In this document: piece by piece, positions 26,827 through 37,020 of the stretch
How positions within the stretch are numbered: position 1 is the stretch's first letter
Layout of the letters: each line of letters starts with the position of its first letter
Assembly: GCF_900188035.1 (NCBI RefSeq)
Contig: NZ_FZNN01000007.1
Span: forward strand, 1-64,000
Source: Puniceibacterium sediminis
Lineage (GTDB): Bacteria; Pseudomonadota; Alphaproteobacteria; Rhodobacterales; Rhodobacteraceae
DNA length: 64,000 nucleotides
Direction of reading: 5' to 3'
Program-made: the position numbers and the translations under genes
Notes under the pieces: model-generated
Seen by the model: only the letters and a program-made list of their open reading frames with translations
What the model was told of the DNA's origin: nothing
Database searches by the model: none

Positions 26827-29013
26827 ATGAGTGATTCAGGACGTGGCAAGGGACGTCTCGTGGCCGATCGCCGCTATCCCAAAAAGGCAGCGCCGACCAA
26901 GGCCAAGCCTGCGGCAGCCAAACCTGCGAAGACCGCCCGCCCCAAGCGCAAGACCGCGCCGCGCCGCCGGTCTCGCAACCCGATTGTTGCGTTCATCCTG
27001 GGGATTTTCGGTTTTGTCTTCGGGCTGATCTGGAGGATCGTCTGGCGTGTCAGCGCCGTCGTCATGATCGTACTCGGGCTCGCCGTCGCCTATACCTACA
27101 CCACGGTGCCGCCGCTCAACCAATTGCTGGACGGGCGGGCACAGGGGTCGGTCACGCTGCACGACCGCGATGGCAAGGTCTTTGCCTGGCGCGGCGACCA
27201 GTTCGGTGGCACGGTGACTGCGGACTCTGTGTCTCCGTACCTGCGCGACGCTGTGATCGCGACCGAGGACCGCCGCTTTTTCCTGCATCCGGGCGTCGAC
27301 CCCATCGGCATCGCATCCGCGATCCGGATCAACCTGCGCGAAGGCCGCGGCCCGCTACAGGGTCACGGCGGTTCGACCATCTCGCAGCAGACGGCCAAGC
27401 TCCTTTGTCTTGGCGTGGAATACGATGCGACCAAGTGGAAGAACGAAGCGGAATTTGTCGGCGACTGCCGTCAGGGATCCTTGGCCCGCAAGGCAAAGGA
27501 AGCGCTTTATGCCATAGCGATGGAGATCAAGTTCACCAAGAAGGACATCCTGTCGATCTATCTGAATCGCGCTTATCTGGGCGGTGGTGCCTACGGGGCC
27601 GAAGCCGCGGCACAGCGCTATTTCTCAAAACCCGCATCGGCGCTGAACCCTGCGGAATCCGCAATGATCGCCGGCCTGTTGACCGCGCCATCCTCGCTCG
27701 CGCCGACGTCGAACATGGATCGGTCGCGTGAACGGGCCGCGACTGTCATCGGGCTGATGCAGGATCAGGGTTACCTGACAACGGCTCAGGCCGATGATGC
27801 ACGCGCCCACCCCGCAGTCCTGTCCGACGCAGCCGAGGCGCGCGCCGGTGGCTATTTCGCCGACTGGGTGATGGATAACCTTCCCGATTTCGCCTCTGTC
27901 GAGTCGCGGCAAGATGTCGAAATTCGCACCACTCTGGATCAACGCCTGCAACGCGCTGCCGAAGATGCCATGAACGCCGTCTTTGACGAAAAGGTGCGCG
28001 ATGGATCCAAGGCGCAGGCAGCGATCGTCGTCATGTCCGCAGACGGCGCTGTCCGCGCGATGGTGGGCGGGCGAAAAACCGGGGTGTCGGGCGTATTCAA
28101 CCGCGCAACTCAGGCCAAGCGGCAGACCGGCTCGGCCTTCAAGCCCTTTGTCTATGCCACTGCGCTGGAACTCGGCCACGGGCCTTTCGATACCGTCGTG
28201 GACGAACCCTTTTGCATGAACATCCCCGGTTCCGGTCAATGGTGCCCCAAGAACTACACAAAGGAATTCAAGGGTCGTGTCACGCTGACAGACGCGCTCA
28301 CCAATTCGCTGAACATCCCGGCAGTGAAGATTTCCGAGTCGGTCGGCCGCGACATGGTCCGGCAGGTGGCTGATCAGTTCGGCATCCGTTCGGACATCGA
28401 CAACACGCCAGCCATGGCTCTCGGCACCTCAGAAGCCTCTCTTCTGGAAATGACCGGGGCCTATGCGGGCATCCTGAACGGCGGGTCCTCTGTCCGCCCA
28501 TATGGCCTGATGGAACTGCGCATCAAGGGCGACCCCGACCCGATGATCGGCGCGGGCGGTGGTATCGGAGAACGGGTGATCAACGAAAACGCCGCCAAAG
28601 AACTGATCTACATGATGGAAAAGGTAATTTCGGAAGGCACCGGACGGCGGGCGCGGCTAGAAGGGCGCGAGGCGGCCGGCAAGACGGGAACGACACAGGC
28701 AGCACGCGACGCCTGGTTCGTCGGCTTTACAGCGGATTATGTCGCTGGTGTCTGGATGGGCAACGACGACAATACGCCGCTGACAGGCGTGACCGGTGGC
28801 GGTCTGCCCGCCGACATCTGGCGAGAGGTGATGGTGCGCGTCAATGAGGGGATCGAGCCGAAGCCGCTCCCTATGATCGTGCCGGAACGCCCCGCAACGC
28901 AGGTGGTTTCCCAACCGCAACAGGCGGAACCCCAATCGCAACCGCAGCGCCAGCCGGATCCGATAGAAAACTTCATGAACAAGCTCCTGCGAGATATCCT
29001 TGGCGGCAATTGA
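26827..29013 (+). CDS. Class A penicillin-binding protein (PBP1 family)
   Basis: The 728-residue bifunctional enzyme polymerises and cross-links peptidoglycan. A Lys/Ala/Pro/Arg-rich cytoplasmic tail of about 50 residues (KAKPAAAKPAKTARPKRKT) leads to a membrane helix (about 55-100). The glycosyltransferase domain has EDRRFFLHPGVD with its catalytic Glu near residue 147 and GHGGSTISQQTAKL. The transpeptidase has SAFK (serine near 436), SLN and KTGT (near 619). A Gln/Pro-rich tail follows. I start at ATG 26827 rather than upstream, where the frame stays open without a ribosome site. The upstream neighbour glnK is divergent. Confidence 0.95.
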   Translation: MSDSGRGKGRLVADRRYPKKAAPTKAKPAAAKPAKTARPKRKTAPRRRSRNPIVAFILGIFGFVFGLIWRIVWRVSAVVMIVLGLAVAYTYTTVPPLNQLLDGRAQGSVTLHDRDGKVFAWRGDQFGGTVTADSVSPYLRDAVIATEDRRFFLHPGVDPIGIASAIRINLREGRGPLQGHGGSTISQQTAKLLCLGVEYDATKWKNEAEFVGDCRQGSLARKAKEALYAIAMEIKFTKKDILSIYLNRAYLGGGAYGAEAAAQRYFSKPASALNPAESAMIAGLLTAPSSLAPTSNMDRSRERAATVIGLMQDQGYLTTAQADDARAHPAVLSDAAEARAGGYFADWVMDNLPDFASVESRQDVEIRTTLDQRLQRAAEDAMNAVFDEKVRDGSKAQAAIVVMSADGAVRAMVGGRKTGVSGVFNRATQAKRQTGSAFKPFVYATALELGHGPFDTVVDEPFCMNIPGSGQWCPKNYTKEFKGRVTLTDALTNSLNIPAVKISESVGRDMVRQVADQFGIRSDIDNTPAMALGTSEASLLEMTGAYAGILNGGSSVRPYGLMELRIKGDPDPMIGAGGGIGERVINENAAKELIYMMEKVISEGTGRRARLEGREAAGKTGTTQAARDAWFVGFTADYVAGVWMGNDDNTPLTGVTGGGLPADIWREVMVRVNEGIEPKPLPMIVPERPATQVVSQPQQAEPQSQPQRQPDPIENFMNKLLRDILGGN

Positions 29014-29172
29014 GCCGCTGAGGAGAGAGGCCCAGACGCAGCGACGCACGACGCAATAGCACCAGGCACCAGCCTCGCCGTCCCCAACAAAGAGTTTGTG
29101 ACGCGGCGGAAATATGCACTATCAAAGGTCTGATACTACGGAAAATTCAGAAACTTATCGAATTCGAAGGGC

Positions 29173-30918
29173 ATGAATCTTCAGATGGCACCAAACCGAA
29201 CAACTCAGGGGCGCGACGAACTGATCGCGATCCGGCGTGAGAGCCGACCTTACTACTGGTTCGTCGGCGTCTTCAGCTTCTTCGTGAACCTTCTGATGCT
29301 GACCGGGCCGCTGTACATGCTCCAGGTCTATGACCGCGTGCTCGGCTCTGGGTCAGTGGCCACACTGATTGCCCTGTCGCTGATCGTTGTGTTTCTCTAC
29401 GGCATGATGGGCCTGCTGGACTATGTGCGCGGCCGCGTCATGGGGCGGGTTGCGGCACGGTTCCAGTCACGGCTTGATCTGCGGGTCTTCGATGCCGTTG
29501 TACGGCGTGCGGCAATAAAGCCGGATGAACTGGCTGCAACCGGGTTGCGTGACCTCGAATCGGTGCAGCGCCTGATGGCTTCACCCGTACTGCTGGCCCT
29601 TTTCGACCTGCCTTGGACACCTTTCTTCCTTTTTGGGATCATGCTGTTCCACCCTTGGTTGGGCTACCTGGCCATCGTGGGCGGTGCGACTCTGATCGTG
29701 ATCACGATCATCAACCAGTTCGTCACGCGCAACCCGACTCTGAAATCCAACACAGCTACCTTTCAGGCGGAAAAGATCTCGGACCAGATCCGCGGCGAAT
29801 CCGAAATGGTCCAAGCCATGGGCATGCGCGGCGATGCCTTCCGCCGCTGGCAGAGTTCGCGGGACGCCTCACTAAAGGGGCAGATCGCATCGGCCGATCT
29901 GCTGGGCACCTTTTCGACTCTGACCAAGACGCTGCGCATGCTGCTGCAATCCGCCATGCTGGGTTTGGGCGCCTATCTGGTCCTGCAGAATGAAATGACG
30001 GGCGGCGCGATGATTGCCGGTTCCATTCTGATGGGGCGCGCCCTGGCCCCGATCGAAATGGCCATCGGCCAGTGGGCGCTGATCGAACGCGCCCGCAAGG
30101 GGTGGGAAAACCTCTCACGTCTGCTAAGCGAGGTACCGCAAGAGGCGCCGCGTACAGATCTGCCGGTGCCTCAAGCCAAACTCGATGTCATGCAGCTGAC
30201 CGTGGTACCGCCGGGTGAGCAGCAGGCGTCGCTGCGGCTGCTCAGCTTTACAGTGCTGCCCGGGCAGGCTGTCGGCGTCATCGGCGCATCCGGGGCGGGG
30301 AAATCCACTCTGGCCCGCGCCTTGACCGGCGTATGGAAGCCCGCAGGCGGCAAGATCCGTCTGGACGGTGCGTCGATCGACCAGTACGGCCCGGATGTTC
30401 TGGGCCGCTATATCGGCTACCTGCCACAGCGAGTCACTCTCTTCGACGGTACGATCGCCGAAAATATCGCGCGTTTGTCGTCGACCCCTGATTCTGCCAA
30501 AGTTGTCGAAGCGGCCAAAAAGGCGGCAGCGCATGACATGATCCTGAAACTGCCCGATGGCTACGACACCCGCGTTTCAGCGACGGGCGGGCGGTTGTCG
30601 GGTGGCCAGATGCAGCGCATTGGTCTGGCCCGCGCGATGTATGGCGACCCGAAGATTCTGGTCCTGGACGAACCGAATTCGAACCTCGACAACGAGGGAT
30701 CAGAGGCGGTCAATCAGGCCATCCGCATCATGAAATCCCAGGGCAAATCGGTGCTGATCATGGCTCACCGCCCAGCCGCGATCAAGGAATGCGACATGCT
30801 CCTGATGCTCGAAGGTGGCAACCGCGCGGCCTTTGGCCCAAAGGATGAAGTGCTGAAACAGATGGTACAGAACCACAAGCAAATCACCAAGGCCGTCAGC
30901 CCCGGAGGTGTTCGATGA
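29173..30918 (+). CDS. Type I secretion ABC transporter (permease and ATPase)
   Basis: The 581-residue half-transporter of the PrtD/LapB type moves a protein through the inner membrane in a type I secretion system. The membrane part (about 25-320) begins YYWFVGVFSFFVNLLMLTG, and no C39 peptidase or C39-like domain precedes it. The ATPase has Walker A GASGAGKST, signature LSGGQMQRIGLARA and Walker B ILVLDEPNSNLD. It overlaps the fusion-protein gene by four bases. The substrate (often an RTX protein) and the outer-membrane TolC partner are not in the window. Confidence 0.95.
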   Translation: MNLQMAPNRTTQGRDELIAIRRESRPYYWFVGVFSFFVNLLMLTGPLYMLQVYDRVLGSGSVATLIALSLIVVFLYGMMGLLDYVRGRVMGRVAARFQSRLDLRVFDAVVRRAAIKPDELAATGLRDLESVQRLMASPVLLALFDLPWTPFFLFGIMLFHPWLGYLAIVGGATLIVITIINQFVTRNPTLKSNTATFQAEKISDQIRGESEMVQAMGMRGDAFRRWQSSRDASLKGQIASADLLGTFSTLTKTLRMLLQSAMLGLGAYLVLQNEMTGGAMIAGSILMGRALAPIEMAIGQWALIERARKGWENLSRLLSEVPQEAPRTDLPVPQAKLDVMQLTVVPPGEQQASLRLLSFTVLPGQAVGVIGASGAGKSTLARALTGVWKPAGGKIRLDGASIDQYGPDVLGRYIGYLPQRVTLFDGTIAENIARLSSTPDSAKVVEAAKKAAAHDMILKLPDGYDTRVSATGGRLSGGQMQRIGLARAMYGDPKILVLDEPNSNLDNEGSEAVNQAIRIMKSQGKSVLIMAHRPAAIKECDMLLMLEGGNRAAFGPKDEVLKQMVQNHKQITKAVSPGGVR

Positions 30919-32225
30919 GTTCCCCGTCAGACAGAGAATTCCCCATGCGCACCCCGGTGGTGATCGGCCTGCTGGGGCTGGCCCTGCTGATCGGCGGGTT
31001 TGGGGTCTGGGCCGCCACGACGAACATTTCCGGCGCGATCGTCGCTTCGGGACAGATCGAAGTCGACCAGAACCGGCAGGTGGTCCAGCATCCCGATGGT
31101 GGCGTGGTCGCCGAAATCCTTGTGGGCGAAGGCGATACGGTCAAGATCGGCGACCCGCTGATCCGGTTGGATGCCATCCGCGTGCAGTCTGAACTGAACA
31201 TTGTGGAAGGACAGTACTTCGAACTGGTGGCACGCCGCGCCCGCCTGCAGGCAGAACGCGATGGTTTGGACACAGTGACCTTTGACGAGGACGTTCTGAC
31301 CCGTGCAGAAGCCGATGACGAAGTCGCTGAGCTGGTGGAAGGGCAACGAAACCTGTTTTCCGCGAGGCGTGATTCAATCGCCCGCGAGATTGAGCAGCTG
31401 TCCAAACGGCGCGAACAGATCGCCGATCAGACCGTCGGCATCGAGGCACAGCAGACCGCGCTTATTCGTCAGCTCGAACTGATCGAAGAAGAGCTGGCTG
31501 ATCAGCGCTCCCTGCTCGACAAGGGTCTCGCTCAGGCGAGCCGGGTGCTGAGCCTTCAGCGCGAAGAGGCCCGGCTGTCGGGCACGGTGGGAGACCTCAC
31601 TGCGCAGAAGGCACAGGCCGAAGGCCGCAGCACCGAAATCGACATCGAAATCCTCAAGCTGGACACCCAGCGGCGCGAAGAAGCGATCACTACACTGCGT
31701 GACTCTCAGTTTCGCGAACGCGAACTGGCCGAGCAACGCCGCGCCTTGCTTGAACGGCTGGATCGCATGTTGATCACCGCACCCGTATCCGGGGTTGTCT
31801 ATGGTTTGCAGGTCTTTGCCCCGCGGTCGGTCATCCGCCCCGCAGATCCGTTGATGTACCTTGTGCCGCAAGACCGGCCCCTGATCATCGCGGCGCAGGT
31901 GCTGCCGATCCACATCGACCAGTTGTTTCTGGAACAGAAAGTCTCGCTGAGATTCCCCGCGCTGAACCAACGCGAAACGCCCGAGCTGTTTGGGAGGGTG
32001 GTGCAGATTTCGGCAGATGCGTTTCAGGACGATGGCTCGAAAGTCAGTTACTACCGCGCTGAAATCGTGCTCTCGGAGGGAGAGATCGACCGCCTGCCCA
32101 AAGGCAGCACGCTGATCCCCGGCATGCCTGTTCAGGCCTACATTCGCACTGCGGACCGGACACCCCTGGCCTATCTGGTGAAACCCTTCACCGACTATTT
32201 CGCCAAGGCCTTTCGCGAAACCTGA
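30915..32225 (+). CDS. Type I secretion membrane fusion protein (HlyD family)
   Basis: The 436-residue periplasmic adaptor has a single N-terminal helix (VVIGLLGLALLIGGFGVWAA), a lipoyl-like half (VVQHPDGGVVAEILVGEGD), a long coiled-coil arm (about 110-280, rich in Gln, Glu, Arg), and the matching second half (MLITAPVSGVVYGLQVFAPR). It joins the ABC transporter encoded just before (ATGA overlap) to an outer-membrane channel. No gene of the same system follows. The next gene is separated by 169 bases. Confidence 0.95.
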   Translation: MSSPSDREFPMRTPVVIGLLGLALLIGGFGVWAATTNISGAIVASGQIEVDQNRQVVQHPDGGVVAEILVGEGDTVKIGDPLIRLDAIRVQSELNIVEGQYFELVARRARLQAERDGLDTVTFDEDVLTRAEADDEVAELVEGQRNLFSARRDSIAREIEQLSKRREQIADQTVGIEAQQTALIRQLELIEEELADQRSLLDKGLAQASRVLSLQREEARLSGTVGDLTAQKAQAEGRSTEIDIEILKLDTQRREEAITTLRDSQFRERELAEQRRALLERLDRMLITAPVSGVVYGLQVFAPRSVIRPADPLMYLVPQDRPLIIAAQVLPIHIDQLFLEQKVSLRFPALNQRETPELFGRVVQISADAFQDDGSKVSYYRAEIVLSEGEIDRLPKGSTLIPGMPVQAYIRTADRTPLAYLVKPFTDYFAKAFRET

Positions 32226-32394
32226 GCCGTGTGCAAAGAGGCGGACACGCACTGGATGATCCTCTTGTCCAGCGCTTGCCGCCTTTCCGGGCTGCGGCCC
32301 TGAAAATCCGCCGCACAAACTGTTGAGCGTTGGCCTTTTCAATCCGTGCAGGCTCGCCTAGCCTGCCCCCGAACATGACCCGAAAGGCCCGCAC

Positions 32395-32859
32395 ATGACC
32401 AACCCCATCGAAACCCGCCTGGCTGAACTTGGCCTCACGCTTCCGGCCGCCCCTGCGCCTGCCGCCAATTACGTGCCCTTCGTACGCAGCGGCGCCACGC
32501 TCTATGTCTCGGGCCAAATATCCAACGGTCCAGACGGGCTGATCACCGGGAAACTCGGCGACGGCATGGCGGTCGAAGACGGTGCCGCTGCCGCCAAAGC
32601 CTGTGCGCTCAGCCTTTTGGCTCAGGTCAAGGCTGCCCTAGACGGCGACCTCACCCGCCTCAAGAGGGTCGTCAAGCTTACCGGCTTCGTCAACTCCACC
32701 GCCGATTTCACCGACCAACCCAAGGTGATCAATGGCGCATCGGACACCTTTGTCGAGATCCTCGGCGACGCTGGCCGTCATGCCCGCTCGGCTGTATCCG
32801 CAGCCAGCCTTCCGCTGGGTGTCGCCGTCGAAATCGAAGGCATTTTCGAAATCGAATGA
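32395..32859 (+). CDS. RidA family protein (YjgF/YER057c)
   Basis: The 154-residue protein belongs to the RidA/Rid-like family. Archetypal RidA hydrolyses reactive enamines such as 2-aminoacrylate. The shape (LYVSGQISNGPDGLITGKLG, then KVVKLTGFVNST, then SLPLGVAVEIEGIFEIE) fits, but this protein is the longer Rid type and I do not see the exact RidA catalytic arginine motif (RSxV), so the activity is unproven. Its stop overlaps the ATG of the following GDPD gene. Confidence 0.88.
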   Translation: MTNPIETRLAELGLTLPAAPAPAANYVPFVRSGATLYVSGQISNGPDGLITGKLGDGMAVEDGAAAAKACALSLLAQVKAALDGDLTRLKRVVKLTGFVNSTADFTDQPKVINGASDTFVEILGDAGRHARSAVSAASLPLGVAVEIEGIFEIE

Positions 32860-33605
32860 CCTCCCTGCCAACGGCCTTTCTGTCTCGGCCCATCGCGCAC
32901 CGCGCCCTTCACGGGCCGGGCGCGCCTGAAAATTCTCGCTCCGCCGTCAGACGCGCGGTTTCAGCAGGCTACGGGATCGAAATCGACCTGCAGCTGTCTG
33001 CGGATGGTGTGGCCATGGTCTTTCACGACTATGCCCTGTCGCGCCTGACGCCCGAAACCGGCGCTTTGCAGCAACGTTCTGCGGATGAATTGGCCCGTAT
33101 TCCCCTGAAAGGGGGCGATGAGACCATTCCGACCTTCAAAGAGATCCTTGCCCTTGTGGCGGGTCAGGTGCCGCTGCTGATCGAAATAAAAGATCAGGAC
33201 GGCGCGCTTGGCCCCTCTGTCGGACCGTTGGAAGAGGCAGCGGCCCGCGACCTTGCCGGTTATACCGGACCGGCGGCGGTGATGTCCTTCAACCCGCATT
33301 CGGTGGCAAGGATGGCCGACCTTGCGCCTGATCTGCCCCGCGGTCTGACCACCTGCGCCTATACGGCTGACGACTGGCCAACCATTCCTGCCGCGATCCG
33401 CAAAACTCTTAGGGAAATCCCGGATTTTGATCGCGTGGGTGCATCTTTCATCAGCCATGACGCCGCCGACCTGAGGTATACGCGCGTCGCCGCACTCAAG
33501 CATCAGGGCGCAGCTATTCTGTGCTGGACGATCCGGTCCGCCGAGGCCGAGGCAGAGGCGCGCAAAGTCGCGCACAATGTAACCTTTGAGGGCTACACAG
33601 CTTGA
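32856..33605 (+). CDS. Glycerophosphodiester phosphodiesterase family protein
   Basis: The 249-residue GDPD-fold enzyme splits glycerophosphodiesters to glycerol-3-phosphate and an alcohol. Metal and catalytic residues show in IAHRALHGPGAPENS (His-Arg and Glu-Asn), GIEIDLQLSADG (Glu-x-Asp) and VFHDYALSRLT (His-Asp). There is no signal peptide, so it is cytoplasmic, which suits UgpQ-like phospholipid head-group recycling. It is coupled to the Rid gene before it by ATGA. Confidence 0.93.
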   Translation: MTSLPTAFLSRPIAHRALHGPGAPENSRSAVRRAVSAGYGIEIDLQLSADGVAMVFHDYALSRLTPETGALQQRSADELARIPLKGGDETIPTFKEILALVAGQVPLLIEIKDQDGALGPSVGPLEEAAARDLAGYTGPAAVMSFNPHSVARMADLAPDLPRGLTTCAYTADDWPTIPAAIRKTLREIPDFDRVGASFISHDAADLRYTRVAALKHQGAAILCWTIRSAEAEAEARKVAHNVTFEGYTA

Positions 33606-33653
33606 CCCCCGCCCCCCGAGGCACAGATTAGAGTCACAACAAGGGGGGCGCCC

Positions 33654-34853
33654 ATGACCGAGCAGAGCCCGGACCAGACCATAACAATCAACGTGCTGAC
33701 CTCGCTACGCCAGATCGACGCTGCCGAGTGGGATGCCTGCGCTTGCCCAGAGGCCGCTGACGGCAGCCGCCCCAATGATCCCTTCACCACGCACCGCTTC
33801 CTGCTGGCCTTGGAGGAATCGGGCTCTGTCGGTCCGGGCACCGGCTGGGATCCGCGCTATCTTGTGGCCGACATGGATGGCCAGACCATCGCCGCCGCAC
33901 CGCTTTATGCCAAGGGCCACAGTCAGGGTGAATATATTTTCGACCACAACTGGGCCGAAGCCTTTGAACGCGCGGGCGGGCATTATTACCCAAAGCTTCA
34001 GATCGCTGTCCCCTTTACCCCCGCGACGGGTCGGCGTTTTCTGACCAAGCCGGGATTCGAAGCAATCGGCATGTCCGCTCTTGTTCAGGGCGCAGTCCAG
34101 TTCGCTTCTGAAAATGAACTGTCCTCGGTGCACGCGACCTTTTGCACCGAAGCCGAAGCCATCGGCGGCGGCAAGATGGGTCTGATGCCCCGCACCACCC
34201 AGCAATTCCACTGGGTTAACGACGACTACCACACCTTTTCGGACTTTCTGGCCTCGCTTAGCTCGCGCAAACGCAAGACCATCCGCAAAGAGCGTGAAAA
34301 GGCGCAGGCCTTTGGCGGCACAATCGAAATTCTCACCGGCGACCAGATCCAGCCGGAACACTGGGATGCCTTCTGGGTTTTTTACCAGGACACCGGCGCG
34401 CGCAAATGGGGTAGCCCGTATCTGACTCGGGCGTTCTTTGACATCGCGCAAGAGACCCTACGGAATGACATTGCGCTGGTGATGGCGGTGCGTGATGGCC
34501 AGTACGTGGCCGGCGCGCTGAATTTTATCGGTCGCGAGACGCTTTACGGCCGCTACTGGGGCTGTGTTGAGGATCACCCCTGCCTGCATTTCGAAGCTTG
34601 CTACTATCAGGCCATCGACTTTGCCATCGCGCACGGGTTGGCCCGGGTTGAGGCGGGCGCGCAGGGCGAACACAAACTCGCCCGCGGCTACCTGCCGGTG
34701 CCCACACATTCGCTACACTGGATCGCCGACAAGGGTTTCGCGAGGGCGGTTGAAAAGTATCTTAAGGCCGAAGCCGCCGCAGTGAGCGAAGATATCGAAA
34801 TCCTTACGGCCTACGGACCGTTCAGGAAGGACCAAAGAGAGGAACGCCAATGA
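33654..34853 (+). CDS. DUF482/GNAT-like protein (COG3146)
   Basis: The 399-residue protein resembles the DUF482 family of GNAT-fold proteins, with two acetyltransferase-like halves, here recognised by [35 protein letters not shown] and [18 protein letters not shown]. The catalytic role is unknown. Some relatives are named FemAB-like. The C-terminal half ends in [21 protein letters not shown], the most conserved stretch. It overlaps phhB (ATGA), so the two are coupled. Confidence 0.85.
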   Translation: MTEQSPDQTITINVLTSLRQIDAAEWDACACPEAADGSRPNDPFTTHRFLLALEESGSVGPGTGWDPRYLVADMDGQTIAAAPLYAKGHSQGEYIFDHNWAEAFERAGGHYYPKLQIAVPFTPATGRRFLTKPGFEAIGMSALVQGAVQFASENELSSVHATFCTEAEAIGGGKMGLMPRTTQQFHWVNDDYHTFSDFLASLSSRKRKTIRKEREKAQAFGGTIEILTGDQIQPEHWDAFWVFYQDTGARKWGSPYLTRAFFDIAQETLRNDIALVMAVRDGQYVAGALNFIGRETLYGRYWGCVEDHPCLHFEACYYQAIDFAIAHGLARVEAGAQGEHKLARGYLPVPTHSLHWIADKGFARAVEKYLKAEAAAVSEDIEILTAYGPFRKDQREERQ

Positions 34854-35140
34854 CCGAATTGCTGTCAGACACCGCCCGCGATACCGTCCTGCAACCGCTG
34901 CTCGACAGCGGCTGGGCGATGGTCGACGGGCGCGATGCGATCCACAAGACCTACAAATTCGCCAACTTCATCGAAGCCTTCGGCTGGATGACACGCGCCG
35001 CGTTATGGGCCGAAAAATGGAATCACCACCCGGAATGGTCCAATGTTTACAGGACGGTCGAGGTGACGCTGACCACCCATGACGTCGGGGGCCTGTCGTC
35101 GCTGGACACCAAGATGGCGAGCAAGCTTGATACGTTGTGA
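34850..35140 (+). CDS. phhB: Pterin-4a-carbinolamine dehydratase
   Basis: The 96-residue enzyme recycles the pterin cofactor of aromatic amino acid hydroxylases, and homologues also act in cofactor repair. The signature [22 protein letters not shown] is clear, with the paired histidines that bind substrate. No phenylalanine hydroxylase gene is nearby. It is the last gene before a strong terminator. Confidence 0.95.
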   Translation: MTELLSDTARDTVLQPLLDSGWAMVDGRDAIHKTYKFANFIEAFGWMTRAALWAEKWNHHPEWSNVYRTVEVTLTTHDVGGLSSLDTKMASKLDTL

Positions 35141-35151
35141 AATTCGGCGAC

Positions 35152-35204
35152 GAGGCCAGCAAGTGAAGAGGAACCGGTCCTCGACCCTCGCTGGCCTCTT
35201 TTTT
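35152..35204 (+). terminator. Terminator after phhB
   Basis: GAGGCCAGC (35152-35160) pairs with GCTGGCCTC (35190-35198) around an inner hairpin (GAGGA/TCCTC), and a run of T follows. It closes the plus-strand transcript that ends with phhB. Confidence 0.85.
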
Positions 35205-35206
35205 AA

Positions 35207-35695
35207 TCAGAGAGCAGCGAGTAACGACTCACCACCGGAAACCTCGCAGGTGCCCGGGCTTTCCTCGGGCATGAACTGCGTCACGACTCCGTCCTCGACC
35301 AGCATCGCATAGCGCTTGGAGCGTTTGATCAGGCCTGCGGGCGGCGCATCAAAGGCCATGCCGATCGAATCGGTGAACGCGCTGCTTGCGTCAGCCAGCA
35401 TGGTGATTCCGGCCGCCGAAGCGCCTGTTGCCTCGCCCCAGGCCTTCATCACGAAGGGATCGTTGACCGAGATGCAGATGATCTCGTCCACACCCTTGGC
35501 GGCAAAGTCATCCTTGGTGCGGATGAAGCTTGGCACATGCGCCGAATGGCAGGTCGGGGTGAACGCCCCCGGAACCGCAAAGATGACAACCTTGCGGCCC
35601 TTGAGCTTTGCCGCCAGTTCAACGGCCTCTGGCCCGGATTCGCCCATCTGCACCAGTGTCGCGTCGGGCAGCTTCTTCCCTGTCGAAATCGTCAT
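35207..35695 (-). CDS. Peroxiredoxin 5 family (redoxin)
   Basis: The 162-residue thiol peroxidase removes hydrogen and alkyl peroxides. The peroxidatic cysteine lies in PGAFTPTCH (Cys49), and a second cysteine occurs in GTCEVSGGES near the C-terminus, as in atypical 2-Cys Prx5 forms. I chose the ATG at 35693-35695 (MTISTGKKLP), which matches the family. The frame extends upstream into a divergent gene and should be cut. It ends three bases beyond the terminator of phhB. Confidence 0.93.
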   Translation of the reverse strand: MTISTGKKLPDATLVQMGESGPEAVELAAKLKGRKVVIFAVPGAFTPTCHSAHVPSFIRTKDDFAAKGVDEIICISVNDPFVMKAWGEATGASAAGITMLADASSAFTDSIGMAFDAPPAGLIKRSKRYAMLVEDGVVTQFMPEESPGTCEVSGGESLLAAL

Positions 35696-35784
35696 ATCTG
35701 CATGTCCTCTGAATTGCGTTTCGTCACCTTGCGCATATAGGGTGCGCCCAGCAATGACCAATACGCAGACCAAAGGGGACACAG

Positions 35785-37020
35785 ATGAGCAAAGTCGTGG
35801 TGATCGGCGCAGGACAGGCCGGGTCCGCATTGGTGGCCCGTCTGCGCAAGCAGGGCTTTGACGGGAATATCACATTGGTCGGTGACGAACCTGTCCCCCC
35901 TTATCAGCGCCCGCCTCTGTCAAAGGCCTACCTCCTTGGCGAAATGGAGCAGGAGCGGCTCTACCTGCGCCCCGCCAGCTATTATAGCGATCAGAACATT
36001 GACCTGCGCACCGGTGCCCGGGCCGCCGACATTGACGCCGATGCCAGAACCGTATCGCTGCCTGATGGTGTGGTTCTGCCCTACGACCATCTTGTCCTTG
36101 CCACCGGATCGACCCCGCGCCGCCTCCCGGCTGCAATCGGCGGCGACCTCGACGGTGTCTTTACCGTGCGCACCCTTGCCGATGTCGACACCATGGCGCC
36201 GCGTTTCACCGCTGGCGCAAAGGTGCTGATCGTTGGCGGCGGCTACATCGGGCTCGAAGCCGCCGCAGTTGCCCGCAAGCTGGGGCTTGAGGTGGTGCTG
36301 ATCGAAATGGCTGACCGGATCCTGCAACGTGTCGCCGCGCCCGAGACATCGGATTATTTTCGCGTATTGCACCAAAGTCACGGCGTCACCCTGCGTGAAG
36401 GCGTCGGCCTGTCGCGGCTTCTGGGTGAAGACCGCGTGACCGGTGCGGAACTGACCAACGGCGAAAGGCTGGAGGCGGATTTCGTCATCGTTGGGGTCGG
36501 CATCACGCCCGTCACCGATCTGGCTGAACAGGCAGGGATCGCGCTTGAGAATGGCATCAGGACTGACAGTTTCGGGCGCACTTCTGATCCGGCGATCTGG
36601 GCGGCTGGTGATTGTGCCTCCTTTCCATGGAACGGTACGCGTATCCGGCTGGAAAGCGTTGGAAACGCGATCGATCAGGCCGAATGCGTCGCGGATAACA
36701 TTATGGGGGCAAACGTGCCTTACACGGCCAAACCATGGTTCTGGTCCGATCAGTTCGACGTCAAACTGCAGATCGCGGGACTTAACACCGGATATGACAC
36801 CATCGTCACCCGCAAGACCCCCGAAGGTGCCAGCGGTTCCCATACCGGGGGTGTCGTGTCCTTCTGGTACTATCGCGGCGAAACCCTGTTGGCATTGGAC
36901 GCGATGAACGATCCCCGCGCTTACATGGTTGGAAAGCGGCTGATCGAGGCAGGCAAATCGCCCGCGCCGTCCGCCGTCAGCGACCCGGCTACCGACCTCA
37001 AAGACTTGCTCAAGGCATGA
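35785..37020 (+). CDS. Ferredoxin/rubredoxin reductase-like flavoprotein
   Basis: The 411-residue protein is a class of FAD/NAD(P)H disulfide-oxidoreductase-fold reductases that feed ferredoxins, with VVIGAGQAGSALVARL (FAD) at the start, VLIVGGGYIGLEAAAV (NAD(P)H) near 155, and WAAGDCASFP. There is no CxxC redox pair in the disulfide position, as expected for the putidaredoxin-reductase group. A reductase C-terminal domain follows. Its redox partner is not encoded nearby. It is divergent from the peroxiredoxin gene and overlaps rsmD by four bases. Confidence 0.9.
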   Translation: MSKVVVIGAGQAGSALVARLRKQGFDGNITLVGDEPVPPYQRPPLSKAYLLGEMEQERLYLRPASYYSDQNIDLRTGARAADIDADARTVSLPDGVVLPYDHLVLATGSTPRRLPAAIGGDLDGVFTVRTLADVDTMAPRFTAGAKVLIVGGGYIGLEAAAVARKLGLEVVLIEMADRILQRVAAPETSDYFRVLHQSHGVTLREGVGLSRLLGEDRVTGAELTNGERLEADFVIVGVGITPVTDLAEQAGIALENGIRTDSFGRTSDPAIWAAGDCASFPWNGTRIRLESVGNAIDQAECVADNIMGANVPYTAKPWFWSDQFDVKLQIAGLNTGYDTIVTRKTPEGASGSHTGGVVSFWYYRGETLLALDAMNDPRAYMVGKRLIEAGKSPAPSAVSDPATDLKDLLKA

